Below are positions 11,345 through 24,845 of a stretch of DNA of 64,000 nt, piece by piece (the stretch's first letter is position 1; the number at the start of each line of letters is the position of its first letter). The notes under the pieces are model-generated. The model ran no database searches, was not told the DNA's origin, and worked only from the letters and a program-made list of their open reading frames with translations. The position numbers were made by a program, and so were the translations under genes. Origin of the DNA: Lycium barbarum (taxonomy: Eukaryota > Streptophyta > Magnoliopsida > Solanales > Solanaceae); contig NC_083340.1 in assembly GCF_019175385.1 (NCBI RefSeq), forward strand, positions 16,876,336 through 16,940,335. Reading direction: 5' to 3'.

Positions 11345-14209
11345 TAAAAAGTGCGAAAGACAACAAATACTCCCAGGGTCTAGTCTGAGTAATACAAGAG
11401 CATCTAAGAAGAATAATACAGTCTGGAAGTACTAATACATAATGTTTGTCTTTGGAATAAAAGTAAGACATAAAATAGAAAAGTCTTCAAGGTCAGCGGA
11501 TGCCATGCTCATCCTGAAAACGCGAGTGAAAGCTGAAGAGTTGCTCAACCACGGTTCAGAGAAGTAGATCCGACCTAGTACTCTGCATTCATAAAAGAAT
11601 GCAGCAAGTGCAGGTCAGTACAATCAACAGTACTGGTAGGCATTATCGGCCGACTAAGCATAGTTAACACAATTCAGAAAATAAAGCAGATAAGCAATGC
11701 ATCTAGCAAGTATAGTACAATATAATCACAAACAGATATCCATTATTGCCTACGTAAAGCATCTAAACCCAAATCTGTCAAGTCCGAATGTATCCGATCC
11801 AATCCAATCACCACAATAGAATCATCACGATCCATCAGCATAACAGAACCATCACAATCTAATCATCACAACATCTCAATCAAGTCATAATGCAATGCAG
11901 TGCAATTAATGGTATTAATGCGATGCCATACCATGCAAATGAGGTGTACATATGTACTCTGAATGGAAATATCGACGTCTCGATAGCACAACCCAGCATG
12001 ACTCGCTAAGTCTAAATGCCACCCCTCCCAGATCTTTTCCCAACAGATAGACGAGACCCTTGCTAATTACTCACAGGGGGAGTCTTACCGGCACCACCCT
12101 GGGGGACCCGCGGAGTCTATGCACTAACAATGATTCCGGAATAACATCAGAATTGGCCATGCAACAACGATGCCGGAATAGCTCATCGAGCATCGGCCAT
12201 CTCACAGTCACTCAAGTAAAAGAGTCTGTCAAATATTAGTTTTACACAATTAACGATTCCAGAATTGAACCTCGGACATCGGCCTTTTCACAATCACTTA
12301 AGTAAAAATAGTTCAGCAAAATATCAGTTTCATATAATCAATGATTCCGAAATGGATCTTCGGACAACGGCCTTTTTACAATCACTCAAGTAAAAGATTT
12401 TATCAATTATCAATTTCACTCAATCAACGATACCGGATCATCACCGAGTACCGACCATGCATGAATATGAGAGAATGCGTTCAAAGAATATGTAAATCAA
12501 TCAAGTTCAATATCACAAGCACCACAATGGGGTACGCCAACAAGTATCACATCACAATACCCACAATGGGTATGCCAACAAATATCAATAAGTCAAGTAC
12601 CAGAGTGGGTACGTCAACAAATATATCCAAGTACAAATACCAACCACGGGTATGTCAATTCTATCCAAATCAAGATGACAAGACAGAAGTCGATAATTAC
12701 CGACTGCACATGGCATCAAGCCAACACAATTCAACAATCAAGCACAAATAACGGGGTGGCTAGTCCCAACACACATCAGGGCCCAACCTAAGGAAATATC
12801 CATCCCAAATTCATACCCGAAGGTTCACATATTGTCTTCGACATTATAATCTAAATATGTGATTCACTATACGAAGTCTCACTAAAGGTAAGCCATAACC
12901 TACCTGGACAGCCAAACCACAACACCAACAAGTCACTCTTTTGCCTTGCCCTTCCTCTAAATCTCAGAACCAAAGTAGTCTAAGAATAATCAAATTTTAT
13001 ATTAGAAATCATGAAGAATGATACTAATATTGCTATGATATCAACTAGGTCCATTTTAACCCTAAAAATTGGGGAAACGGGCTCACAAGGGCAAAATAGG
13101 AAATTCGTGAGCAAAATACCAAATTAAGTACTAGGTGATCATAACATGACCACTAATTGTTGATTTAACTCAATTATTGGCCTAAACCTGATGTAGAGTA
13201 AAAACCCCCAAATTGGGTATAAACCCTAAGTCTCCAAATTAGAATTTTAATGTTTAGAGTGGAAGATATATGCTTAATAAGCTTAGATTAGTCAATATCT
13301 AGCATACCCATCATCAATTTATCATTATTAATCTAGAGAAATATTCTTCAAAAACCCTCTCTCAAATTCCATCTCTAAGGGATTGTTAAAGGGAAGGGGG
13401 AAATCTAAGATGATTGGGATTAAGGAAGGGTAAAGGATTAGGAAAGTTTTACCTCCAAGAATTTCTCCAAATTATCTCCAAGAACAGTTCCCTCAAGATC
13501 CAAAATCGAGACAGGAAATAATGAGGATGTAGGACTTATTTAAGACACATTGAATGAAAAATAACTGCACATCACCGCTGTAGCGGTACCTTGACCGCCC
13601 TAGCGACCACTTGGCCGCTTCAGCGGTAATGAGTAAAATTCATTAACCGCTCCAACTGCAGGGCTACCGCTTCAGCGGTGCCGCTTCCGCGGTGATGGTG
13701 CCGCCAAAGCGGGCACCAGACACCAGAAACTTAACCCACGATTTCCTTTCGATCCAATTTTCTGACTAATTCCCGAGGCCATCTGCTCACATACCAAACA
13801 CATAGTCCCACATAAAAATGCGCTACGAACGCACCCGTGGCCTCAAAATTTCCAACGGAGGTCTCGTTGATCGAGTCAACCCCCAGTGCCTTAATTCCAA
13901 ATTTCCCTCCAAGTCCCAAAATTCACTCAAGTGCATTGGGAACCAAACCAATTACACATACAGGTTCTAAACAACCATCCAGACCTCTCGGAATCGATGG
14001 AATTTCAAAAAATATTCGTTTGTCCAAAAGTCAACTTTGGGTCAACCATTTTTCACTTTAAACCTATATTATCGCCAAAGTTGCCCGAATCTGGTCTAGA
14101 CACGTCGGGATACGTGTCAAATATCCCTTCGGGTTAAAAGTGAGCTAATCAATGCTCGAAATCGGGCAAAAATATCGAAAAGACTATAACGACCAAACAG
14201 GTCTTTACA
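11167..14209 (-). mobile_element. 5' LTR of G1
   Basis: On the plus strand this 3043-bp LTR begins TGTCACGACCTATTTTGC and ends AACAGGTCTTTACA. On the element's own strand it therefore starts TGTAAAGACC and ends GGTCGTGACA next to the PBS. It holds an AT microsatellite (about 11307-11341), a block of CCACAATGGGTATGCCAACA-like repeats (about 12520-12665), and AGCGGT-type inverted motifs (13563-13712) with a TATA-like AAATAAG on the minus strand at about 13538-13546. No gene is present. The probable left TSD copy and the 3' LTR are off-window. Confidence 0.82.
13563..13712. repeat. AGCGGT/ACCGCT palindromic cluster in the G1 LTR
   Basis: About ten alternating ACCGCT/AGCGGT-type motifs (for example CCGCTGTAGCGGT, CCGCTTCAGCGGT, CCGCTTCCGCGG, CCGCCAAAGCGG) fill 150 bp. 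In element orientation they lie just upstream of a TATA-like site. The content is CpG-rich compared with the surrounding LTR. The function is unknown; it may be an enhancer or a methylation target. Confidence 0.65.
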
Positions 14210-14392
14210 TGTATACTCTTCTTGACATTTGAGATAGCTTGTATGTTCATGCTATTGTTGAGTTGATTTATCTGATCTTGATATGACTTGAGGCATGAGT
14301 ACTTGTATTCATTGACACTGATATTATTGATTGATCGTGCTTCATGTTGAGTTCTGGACTTGAACCACGTTGAGATTCATCTTGTGATCGGA

Positions 14393-14451
<59 letters not shown>

Positions 14452-14741
14452 CACATTTAACAGAAGGTGAGAATGTGGCCTAGTTATGGGCTCGTGATCC
14501 GAGGTTAGTTCCAAATCGAGTTGTACATAGACACCATCGGACCCCTGCAGGTCATGAGTATTGTGTGAACAATGCCCTTAGTAAGTGTGTACGGTTGATA
14601 CACTATCATTGATTACATTGCATTAGACTTAACTCATTCTTGTGGTGCATTGTGGACTGGTTAATGATTGACTCTTGATATTGTTATGATGTTGTGCCTA
14701 TCTGCCTATTTTGTTGGTCTTACAAATGTATGTATGATACT
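14210..14741 (+). mobile_element. LTR H, left visible piece
   Basis: This sequence lies between the G1 LTR end (14209) and the E2 element, and it continues at 31527 after the ATACT duplication (14737-14741 and 31522-31526). It contains an (AT)n run at about 14396-14449 and no coding sequence. Its identity as LTR comes from the right end of the same unit, which closes GGTTGGGTCGTGACA across the E3 insertion (31982-31996 plus 38873). The left part of H is off-window beyond G1. Confidence 0.6.
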
Positions 14742-16581
14742 TGTCACGACCCAAACTGGAGGGCCATGACGGGCACCTGACCGTACTAGTCAAGTACCAT
14801 CCGACATACATCTGTGACATCAACATAAACATAGGTAGGCCGATAGGTCCATCATATGACTCTCAATAGACTCATAAGGAAAGCAAGACTGCATCGAATA
14901 ATATGAAAGACTTATCTATATGAATATGCTGGACATACTGTATAAGTCGATAAGCCTATCATAACCACTTTGACAACATATGAACTCTCAAGTCTGGACG
15001 TCATCTGACTGTACATAAATGTCTACAAGCCTTTACTAGAAAACATCACATAACGTGATCGCAACAGGGCCCCGCCATACCCATACATATGTGCATAAAT
15101 AAATATACAAAAGGCCATGCTGACTCCTGGAATCTCCAGAATAAATAGAGTGCATCAACCTCATCTGCTGAGCTGACATCCCAATAGATGGATCACCAAC
15201 CTGTATCTCGGGACCTGCGGGCATGAAACGCAACCCCCAAGCAATAGGGGAGCTAGTACGAATAATGTACCGAGTGTGTAAGGCATGGAAACAGTATATA
15301 CATAAGAATCAGGAAAGGAATCTGAGACATGAGATCAATCTGTAGATCTGAATATATTTATATGACCGTATTCCTGAAAGTGTTTGTATAACTCTGTATA
15401 ACTGAAAGTGCCACTGAGGGTGTATGATATGCATGCTTTCTTTCAAAAATCATATACATATATCATAATATAACTGTTAGTGCGGTGGAACGTACAACCC
15501 GATCTATAAAAGTTAGTGTTGCGGAACGTGCAGTCTGATCCATATATCACATCATCCCGCTTCCAAGGTAACATCATAACGTACCCACTACAGCGGTGTG
15601 CACATTTACGTGTCGTACCCGGCTGACTATAGTGCAGCTCAGTGTGAGAAAATAGCTATACATATATATAAATGCATGAAATACTCGTGAAATACCACTC
15701 TGAACTCTGGAACTATGCCTGAATGTACATACGAAGCCAAAGGTACAAGTATCTCTACAACATTTAGGAATAGAATTCGTTGGAACTTGATCGTTTATTT
15801 GTTTCGTTCGTATCATAAAGATGATGCCAAAATAAAAGAAAGAGATAGCCTTAACATACCTGGTCTTAGCTCAAAGACTCAAGAACTCAACTCGTATCTG
15901 CTCTACGATCTATATATAACAACAATGATACTGTTAATTATACAAACGATTCTCTTAATCTTATGCAAATGCATATTCATTAGCTTCTTGCCTCCTACTG
16001 CCACGTGGAAGGGTGGTGACATACTTATCTAGTGGATTTATTTAATTCGTTATCTCCAGTACAATTCATCATTCAACCAATTACACACGTAATTAATTTC
16101 TTGATCTCAGTTCACTCAGTATTGATCACTTCTAACACACTTTATATACTCATTATCATACTCATGTGATATAACACTAGTCCATAGCCTCACTTGCCAC
16201 ACATAAAATATTATTCCAATCACTGTCATGCCACTTTTAAGTCTCAAATAATTTCGGGACTTCGTCCTTTTATACACCAAGCTCTTGACTTGCATGTTTG
16301 AATATGACTAAATCTTCCGAGCTCGGGTAAATTTGCTCATGTTGGACGGTTTAATTTCCTAGTCCAAAAGTATGGGATATTATAGGTTGAACCATATTTT
16401 ATTCAAATAAATTTCGAACCTCGACGAAACTTATTTTTTTCGATTTGTTTAACTTCTAATCCTTACGATACATCTGTACCATCACTCTAACCACCTATAA
16501 GCTTGGGGGATAACCTCATTTCAGTTACTAATGTCATTTAACTCGCACGCTTTCCAACGCATGAAAACACAAGATGTAACA
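14742..16581 (-). mobile_element. 3' LTR of E2
   Basis: The LTR runs from TGTCACGACCCAAACTGGAG to ACAAGATGTAACA on the plus strand. It aligns along its whole length with 28825-31521, but lacks about 875 bp that are present there (30045-30922), the break being at 15965. It holds the shared LTR module at about 15205-15285 (CCTGCGGGCATGAAACGCA followed by GTACGAATAATGTACCGAG). The open frames within (for example 15715-16032) recur in the other LTR and are not genes. Confidence 0.88.
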
Positions 16582-16594
16582 TCCTTTCCCCATT
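16582..16594 (-). other. Polypurine tract of E2
   Basis: The minus strand reads AAATGGGGAAAGGA directly before the 3' LTR start (TGTTACA). It is preceded by the palindromic AACATTCGAGGACGAATGTT (16600-16620 region), a stretch typical of the space between pol and the 3' LTR of Tekay-like Gypsy elements. Confidence 0.75.
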
Positions 16595-17226
16595 TAGAAC
16601 ATTCGTCCTCGAATGTTAAACTAGTCCCTTATAAGTATACTGGTTACGGTGATCTTATAACGAGTCAATTCTAACTAGAACTCGTCTATCATGTTGTGCC
16701 TTTCTTTGTTTAACTTAATACCATTCTCCATTTGACATCAGTTAATATTGAATTTCCAAAGAAAGTGGTCATAATTTAGCTACTTCCGCAATTAACTGCA
16801 ACTTACTATATCCATTTACACTTGCAGCTTAAGTCGAGTTTTCTTGTTTTGGAGTTATCTTTGCAGTAACACTGTAGAATAGGAGTTGTCTTTCCCTTGG
16901 GTAGGTTTACCATCACATATTGGTTCCTCTTGTTCTCTCTTTAATTCTTATAGGTCTACTCCCACTCTTTATTTAGATCGCATAGTCCGCAGCGTACATC
17001 CTTCTTGGAGTCATCATTTTAATCCTCTGACATGCACTATCTATAACATTCCCTTTGAATAGTTGAAAGCGAGTTTCTTTCTTAGTAATTGTTGACACCC
17101 AATTTTGTCCTGCCTGTCATCTACAATATTTATTTGCGTTTCTAATTTTTTTCTTTGATAGCTTAAGAATAGTCGTTTATACTTTACCACAATTTTAATC
17201 AATTTTCTATTAATACCGTCGCTTTT

Positions 17227-17265
<39 letters not shown>

Positions 17266-17268
17266 GTA

Positions 17269-17310
<42 letters not shown>
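17227..17310. repeat. (ATT)n microsatellite
   Basis: Long ATT run with a single GTA break, in LTR O2. The minus-strand poly-isoleucine open frame over it is an artefact. Confidence 0.95.
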
Positions 17311-17312
<2 letters not shown>

Positions 17313-18300
17313 AAGTATTATTATAATTTGCATTATAATCATTTCAGCATTTTTTACCATCTTATGCACACGCATCGCATTTATTTTCGCGCAATTAAAT
17401 AATAACATTTATTTACTGTTGAACTTTAAAAAATATTATCGCGCGGATATTACGACATCGTATATTTTTATTTGAGCAGTAATAAATATATTTTATGGTA
17501 AGTAATACTTTAGCACATGTTAATATATAATTAATAGAAGAAGATCTTTTATTTAAATTTAGAAGCCTAAATTGTTTCTTGCATTCAGCCAATATTAGCC
17601 CAAATCCGAGCCCAATCAATCCACATTATTTTTCGGACCAGTCCAAAAAATCAGCCCACAAATATTTTCGGACCAGTCCAGCCCACCATTCATTTAAATG
17701 ACCCAGTCCATTAACCCTTTTAACCCGGTCGTTCAACAAAGATGAAGCCTTTAGGGTTATTTCATTTTCCTTCACGCCGCACCCCCCCGCCCTTCTCTTT
17801 CTCTCCCTTCCGCCATTTTTTGTTACACTCCACCTCCCTTTAGCCGTGGACAGAGTTGTCCATCCCCATTTCCGTGCAAAGCTTGTTTGTTTTCGAACCA
17901 TAACAAACGCGCCCCTTTTCTCCTTCCTCTCTCTCTTCGACGAACTTAGCAAAATCACAGAAGCCTTTCGCGATTACAGGCCATGCATGGCCATTTGAGG
18001 GAACGAAATTAATAATCTCGTCAGAATTTCAACCGTTGAGGTGTGTTTTTGTTTTCTTCCCCTCCCCTCTGCTTTAGATCTGAAACCATTTTAATGGGTT
18101 TCGTCGATTTGTGAAGTTCAAATCGTTTTCCTTATCAGCCCCTTTTTCATCTTCGGGTACGAAGTTTTAATGGATTTTGTCCATTTCTTTCTTTTTTCGG
18201 ATCGGGCATTTGAAATACGAACGTTTGATTTGGGGTGGAGCATTTTTGACCTAGAGATCCCGCCTAAAATTGAAAACCCCAGCAAACCCTAGAAATGTTC

Positions 18301-18309
18301 CTATAAATA
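18301..18309 (+). promoter_or_regulatory. TATA box of LTR O2
   Basis: CCTATAAATAATC fits a plant TATA box. It lies 1.2 kb into the LTR, after a C/T-rich block and before a stretch that could be the start of R. It is the likely promoter core of this LTR family, inferred from sequence only. Confidence 0.55.
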
Positions 18310-21300
18310 ATCGTTTCCTTAGTCATTTAGAGAAGTTCTTTAGCCGCCCAAATTCCCCTAGGAAATATTAGTTTTCAAGCAGTGACAATATTTCTTGATA
18401 TTGATAAAAAATACTAAACATTTTTTATTCTCTTTTTGTTCTGTTACTGTTTCGAATTCGAGTGCGTGCAAACTCAGAGATCGTAGTGTTCGAGTGTGTA
18501 TCGGAGACCCCGCACCCACTTCGCTGCACCCAAAGAAGGTCCGTAATTCCCCTTTCCATTCATTTCGCATTTCCTTTTAGTTTTGAGTTATCTGTATGTA
18601 TATGTGTTTATGTGATAGTTTAGTTAGCTAAACATGTTTTCCTGTATTAGTCCAGTTTAATAATTAAGCCTGTTATATATTAATATTTTTTAGCTTATAT
18701 TGTTTAGTCCCGTATATGAGGTTAGCTTAGTCCTATTCGATTAAATATGTCTTATGTGTTGTCATAGCCTAATCTATTTCAGTTAAGCATGATTTTGTTA
18801 TTAGTTTAGCCTGTTTAGTTAAACATGCATTAGGATCTATTTTGGGCTAGTCTGTCTACGCTAAGTGTGTATTATATATTGGTTTTGTTCTAGTTAATCA
18901 TGATTTATATATTGTCTTGTTAGAATTGATTAGTTAGGGAGATTTAGATGTTGTTTGATCAAATGAGCTAGTAATAATTTCAATGTGTTAGTATTAAGTG
19001 TTGAGGCTGTTTTGGCATAATGTCATGGCCTGTTAAAGTTGATCATGTCATAGCTGCTGTGCTTTTGTTATTTCCTTCTGATTAAATGGGAGTTGATGTC
19101 ATATATTTCCATACTGTGTACTAAAGAATCTGTTTTAGCTTTGCTTGTTATTTAAATGGGAGCCTAGATGATCCTGGAGTAAAGCTTGGAGTCATTTTGA
19201 TCTATGGTGTCTAAAATAATGAACTGATTTTCTCAATGATAGGTAGTTTGAACCAAAAATGTTTTTTTTCTTCACCTAAAAATGAGTTGCCGACCTTAGA
19301 GTGAGACCTATGTGTTTACTAGGCACAAAACTGTACCTTCCAAGACTACAATGTCATGTAATTTGAGTAATTAAAATGACCAAGACTTTGCATGCTCCCT
19401 TAAATGATTCTGTCTAAACTGTATGGCCTGTGCTATTAACTTGCTGATTGTTACAGTGTCTAAATATCTCAGAATATATTCCTTTAAAATGGGTAAAGGC
19501 ATTTAAATTTATTTCTGCCCCTTTTAAAACTATTTTTTGTACTCTATTGAAATTAGTTAATGAATGCTTGAAATTCTATATGGATGAAATATGCTAACAG
19601 TGAATGTCTAGCCTTTTAGACTCTGTTGTTTGTCCAGTTTGAACTTAAACTGTATGTCGACTTAAAACCCTGCTAAGGATGTTTGCTTAAATTTCATGTT
19701 TTGGTCTAAAGAAACCCGTCAAGAATATTAGTTTCCCTGTGATTCTCTGTTCTACTAATTGTCGATACTAAGCTCCTATGCGTGTAAGCCTGCTATATGT
19801 TGATCTAGATATACAGTAGGCAGATTTTTTTTTAAATTCATTTTTTGATCAAATATGATGAATGCATTATGTGTGTGATCCCTTTCTGAGCCTGTATATT
19901 TCCTTATCTACAAAGTATTGTATGAATATGTCTTGTATGAACTCTTTTGGTTTAGAGGTAGTTGCTTAATGTTACATCTAGACTGCTTCACTAAGACTTG
20001 TGTACTATTGCATATTGGTCCTGTATATTGTTGGCTGGATTGTGATTTTATTATTGCCAGCCCACACGAGATTTAAATAATAAGAACTCCCTCTTTACAT
20101 GAAAGGACTTTGTGGCCATATTAATTTCTCGAACCAGAAACTCTGCTTGACTGTTTGAGTAGCATGTTACAATATGACGTAGAATTTTATATAAGCTGAT
20201 GTAAAAATCCATGTTCCTATATGTGTTTCTCGTTTTTTTGTGAACTCATTTTGTGTCCAGTTATTAGCATCGCATATTAGTTTGTATTAAATGTTAAATT
20301 ACTCGCTAATCTTCTTTGTCTTTGCTCTTTTGTTTTTTTTCGCATGTGCACTTTGGGAGCAAATTGGGGTCTTCGTAAAAGACTTCCGTGGTTACAAGAA
20401 GTCTCGTTTAGAGACTCAACCCGCAACCCATTTTTACCGTGTCACTCTCGTCTTCTTCCGCATTCGGTGTTGGGCTAAAGCCCAACGCAATATTTCCCTC
20501 GGGTCATCCTCTATCAGTCGCGCAAAAAAGTGATTTTGGGCCAAAGCCCATACGGCAGAATATATGGCAGCAACATTAAAATGGGCCAAACCCATTTAAA
20601 CATATTTGTTTCCGCTATTCTATTTTTTGTGTATTTGATTGTTTGACTAAAATTTTATCTTATTTTTTGTTTTCTTAGCTTAGATGAAACCTAGTGGAAT
20701 ACATGGGAATAGTTATGATAACGGGTAGTTAGAGTTCGAGTTTGCTTTAGAAATAATGTATTTAAAACAATTTAGAATTTATGATATTTGAATTTAGAAC
20801 ACCTAAAAATATTAGCGTACTTATTTAAATAACGCATTTAAGGTAGTTAAATTTAGATAATGTACTTATTCTTGACATAGTTTAAAACAAATAATGTACT
20901 TAACGTTTTTCTTTAAAACAATTTATGATATTTAAATTTAGAATATTTAAAAATAGCGTACTTATTCTTTGTTTTGTTTAAAAAAAAAAATTTCTAAACG
21001 CATAAGATAAGATTGTCTATAATGCCTCATTCATTTCATTTGAGACTAAATTAGTTAACCCCTTTGTTTAATTACGATTTCCATTTATGTCTTTATATTC
21101 ATTAAATTCGGCTAGTACTAAGTATTAAACCCATTATGTTATCAAATGCAAATATTTTTACTTACTTAATCACTTAAGATGAAATACTTTTTCTTATATT
21201 ACCCATACAATATAAAAATATTATTTTTGACAAAATGCCATATATTCTCCATTTTTGAAATCTTGACAATATTTACAAACTATTTTCCTAAACATGTAAA

Positions 21301-23346
21301 AATGTTATATTTGTATTTTTTTAATCTTAATTAAATAACCTAAGTTTGGCCGGTTAATCGTAGTTAACGAATCTTAAAGGATGCCTAACCCCTTCCCTTT
21401 AGGATAGCCAAGAACCCTTACCTAGAATCACATTAGTTAAGCGGATCATTAATGGAGGTTTAGTTTAGCTTTGCCTTAGTTAATACTTAGGTGTCCTAAT
21501 TCACCAATAAAATAATTAGGTGGCGACTCCTTAAAATAAACAAATAGGAATCACTAATATGTTATACTCCGATTTGACCCGATTAAAATGGAGTATAACA
21601 GTAATGACTCTAGGTTGCAATACTCCCTTGACACCTCAAGAATATCCTTTCAAGTGATATAATTGAGTCACTCTCCTGATATGATCCTCCTTGATACTTG
21701 AACTCGTCGATCCTTTTTCTTGATCAATTAGTCTATATACCTTTCGTCCTTATCGCTACTTCTTCCCATAATATTAATCGTATAGTCATTACCTCTATAC
21801 CTGTATTATTAAATCAACCATGTGAATCCTTTATTACATACTGATACCATGTCATCTCTTAACCTCTCGCGATTACATAATAATCAGGAAACTTCTTCTT
21901 ATTTTTAGAATCCTCTTCGGGTGTCTCTTCTCGCTTAACTTATATCTGAATAAAGGTTACAATACATGATGTATCATCTTAAGGGGTTTTAAATCCTATG
22001 TTAATTATGTCCCATAGTGAATCTCTCGAGAGCACTCTTTTGAGGTAAATACTCGTATCACATCTCGAGTGAACACTTATATAGGTAGTTTTCCCTATAG
22101 CACCCCTATCATCACATTGAGGTGAATACCTCTCTTCTATCATATGCCCATTTTTCAAATCTATTTCACAGTTTGCATCATTTTACGAAGTACTATCTTC
22201 CCTTTTTCATCCTTCGGTCCATACCCTTTACCATTTCATCCTTGCGTCTCTGCTTGTCATGTCACCTCATAATGCCGAAGGTCAATTTCCCTTTGTTGTC
22301 TAATGTCTATAACTATCTCATCATAGGATAGATGCCTTTGTCATAATGTTCCTTGCAATAAAATTCATTGAGATCTATCTTACACATTAGTCATTTTCAT
22401 TATATAGTTCGAAACTAATCTATATTTCCTTCACTGCACCGTTCTCAAACTTGCCATCTTTGGATGTGCTTTTTCTTAATAATCTCTTCTCCTTGCTGCA
22501 TAACTTACGCGGATTGTGACTTCATTTGTTACCGTATTTATGTGTACATAACATTGGTCCATTGATCATTCAAGATTATACCTTGTCCTTATCCTTGTCT
22601 CATTTCTCCTTTTTTTTTTTTTGCTCAAGTAATTCCGTTAGTAGCGCAAAAACCACAAGTGCAATCACAATGCTTTCAGTTATTCATTGATAAAACTGTG
22701 ACCTATAACTTAATATTAATCCTTCCATAATTTTCTCTGATCAGCTCATACTATTATGAGCACAGTCTTCTCTACTATCCCAATGTGGTAGTAACGGGGT
22801 AATATGTCGTCCTTTTGGAATCCCTTCGGGAGATCTTATATAGTATATACTTAGAGTCACTTTCTTCTTTGTGCATAAGGTGTTTTACTCATCAAATAAC
22901 CCCATACCTCTCATCATAATCTAATTAGTCACACATTACTTATGATACAATTAGAAACCTCAATCATCTCATAATAATATCCATCAACATTCTCGCATAG
23001 TACTTGAATATCCACAAGGTATGATGCTCTCTCGTACTCCGCTCATTAGGTTACTATTACTAGTGGACGTTCTTTTTATTCGCCTCACTTCTAACTTTCC
23101 TTCTCTATATTTAACATGTTCTTATTTTTCTGATCATACACATCACATATACTGGACATTCGTCACTTGTCGTTCCTTTGTTTCGTTGATCATTCTTATC
23201 TCGTTTTGCATTATCATAGTCTGGATCTCTTTCTTTCTGCATCTCTCACTTTCCTTCGTGCCAATAATAACAAACTCCTATCATATAATCATCCTGGTGA
23301 ATAACCTAGGCTATAACGCAGAACGTAACTGTAGTCATAAATTCAA

Positions 23347-23806
23347 GGCCAAACCCATCGACAAAAACCTGTGATCGTCCACTTCTTTCACTTGAGCACC
23401 TAAAGTGACCCTTGTTCCATTTAGACACTTCAAGTGGGCCATTCCTATTCCACTTAAACACTTTTTGCACCGTTATCAGAGCAAAACCAACACCAGTCGT
23501 CTCCTACGTGGATTAAGTGGCCAATTAAATTGTGCCAACTGATTTAAATTGTGCCAACTCAATCAAATTATGCCGAATCATTTTAATTGTAAATGCACTA
23601 ATTTGTATATTCGTGGAGTTTGGGCTGGTTGGATGTGCAATGAGGTGGCGCCCCCTTTGGTGTTGGTTTTGCTCCGATAACGGTACAAAAAGTGTCTAAG
23701 TGGAATAGAAATGACCCACCTGAAGTGTCTAAATGGTACAAGGGTCACTTTAGGTGCTCAAGTGAAAGAAGTAGACGACCACAGGTGTCTGTCGATGGGT
23801 TTGGCC
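23347..23806. mobile_element. Mutator-like MITE with ~150-bp TIRs, 9-bp TSD
   Basis: This 460-bp element begins GGCCAAACCCATCGAC and ends with the reverse complement GTCGATGGGTTTGGCC. The two arms (about 23347-23500 and 23655-23806) pair along some 150 bp, through CACTTGAGCACCTAAAGTGA and CAAAACCAACACCA, with few mismatches. The 9-bp duplication TAAATTCAA flanks it exactly (23338-23346 and 23807-23815). Long TIRs with a 9-bp TSD are the mark of Mutator-like elements. The centre has no transposase, so it is non-autonomous. The 63-codon open frame on one arm (23692-23883) is a by-product. Confidence 0.9.
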
Positions 23807-24606
23807 TAAATTCAACAAACTACAAAGCGAAGAGGTTTAGTAAACATATTCCATTCCATCTATCCTCTCGAGGCATTTGTTAAGGTCAATAGCCCATAGT
23901 GACTTATATGTTTTCCCGCGTTAATCATCGGGTGAGGTCTAACTTGCCAATATATAATGGTATTACATGTGTATACATATACGTGTACACATCAAGCTCA
24001 TCCCATAGCTCAATCTTTCGAAGACATATAAAGGTTGGTTAACCTTTTCCGATTTGTGAACTTCTTTTGGGGTGTTTATCTCTTTAATTCTCTTTTGATA
24101 CATAAAATTTCTTTCTACCCTAAGCACACATTTTTCCTTCACATTATTATATCCTATCCTCTCTCATCTGTCATAATATCTCATTATTTCCATTTATGAT
24201 CTAATGCGTGTCTATTAAACTTGTCCCATAACTGACTGTCAATTTCACCTCTAATTACTTCACCGTTGTACCCTTTCTTTCTTCTCGTAATAATCCCACT
24301 TAAAAGTTTCCACAATTTTCCTTAAGTTCTCGGGAAATTTCGGTAGAGTTTCCTCTATAATTGTAACAATCCCAAACCTGTACACAGCCCAGAAAATACA
24401 TCTCATGCCTTACAAGGCTATATATAGAAACATATATGATATACAACTCAACCACACAGGGCTGATTACTACAAAAGAATGTAAAATAATAAAGATCGTC
24501 TCATAATTCGTACCTGAACACTCTTCCTAAAACTCCATCTTTCCCTTCTACATCTCTTTATCAATCGACCCCCTTCAAATAGGTTTACGTACTCGCGAAT
24601 CATATA

Positions 24607-24845
24607 CAACAACAACAACAACATCCCCAGTTGAATCCCACAATGTAGGGTTTGGGGAGGGTAAAGTGTACGCAGACCTTACCCCCACATTGGAAGGAAG
24701 AGAGGCTGTTTCCGAAAGACCCTCGGCTCAAAAAAAAAATGTGGGAAAATAAGGGAAAGAAGTCAGATACAGACAAGCAAATCAAAACAATGCGAAAATG
24801 AGAAATAACAAGAGCAAGGAAGTCATGATAAAACAACATGGATAC
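24607..24845 (-). mobile_element. TS-type SINE with (TTG)n tail, 17-bp TSD
   Basis: On the minus strand the element ends ...GTGGGATTCAACTGGGGATG(TTG)5. Before that it contains GAGCCGAGGGTC, TTCGGAAACAGCCTCTC and GGTAAGGTCTGCGTACAC, the 3' body of the Solanaceae TS-type tRNA-derived SINEs. It is flanked by a 17-bp direct repeat TACTCGC(G/A)AATCATATA (24590-24606 and 24846-24862, one mismatch), as expected from LINE-driven insertion. The tRNA-like head with A and B boxes is not obvious, so the 5' end may be truncated or diverged. Confidence 0.85.

Larger units (their letters stand above)
3048..14209 (-). mobile_element. Tekay/Del-like Gypsy retrotransposon G1 (partial, interrupted)
   Basis: This is a chromovirus-type Gypsy element on the minus strand. 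In element order it has a 5' LTR (14209-11167), a tRNA-iMet PBS (11163-11152), gag, protease, RT, RNase H and integrase. The integrase is split by the solo LTR S1 (3194-7064) and then cut by LTR L0 at 3047, so the end of integrase, any chromodomain and the 3' LTR are off-window. All coding parts carry stops and frameshifts, so the copy is dead. It was inserted into the plus-strand LTR H, whose sequence resumes at 14210. The clade call rests on gene order, LTR length and the character of gag and pol, not on a phylogeny. Confidence 0.85.
17090..21600 (+). mobile_element. Ogre/TAT-like solo LTR O2, TSD GTAAT
   Basis: A 4511-bp LTR opens TGTTGACACCCAATTTTGTC, closes GGAGTATAACA, and is flanked by GTAAT at 17085-17089 and 21601-21605. 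No PBS, second LTR or coding domain is inside. It has an ATT microsatellite (about 17227-17310), a TATA box at 18301, a C/T-rich stretch before it, and near the end a GGATGCCTAACC block and GGTGGCGACTC (21519-21529). LTR length, opening and 3' layout fit the Ogre/TAT lineage of Gypsy elements. It sits in the internal region of E2, whose sequence resumes at 21606. Confidence 0.85.

Noticed and set aside
20291..20533. 80-codon plus-strand frame
   Set aside because: Inside solo LTR O2; no motif, and LTRs of this type are non-coding.
23021..23374. 117-codon frame in E2 interior
   Set aside because: Hydrophobic Ser/Phe/Ile-rich translation of T/C-rich DNA, antisense to E2, overlaps the start of the MITE; no family match.
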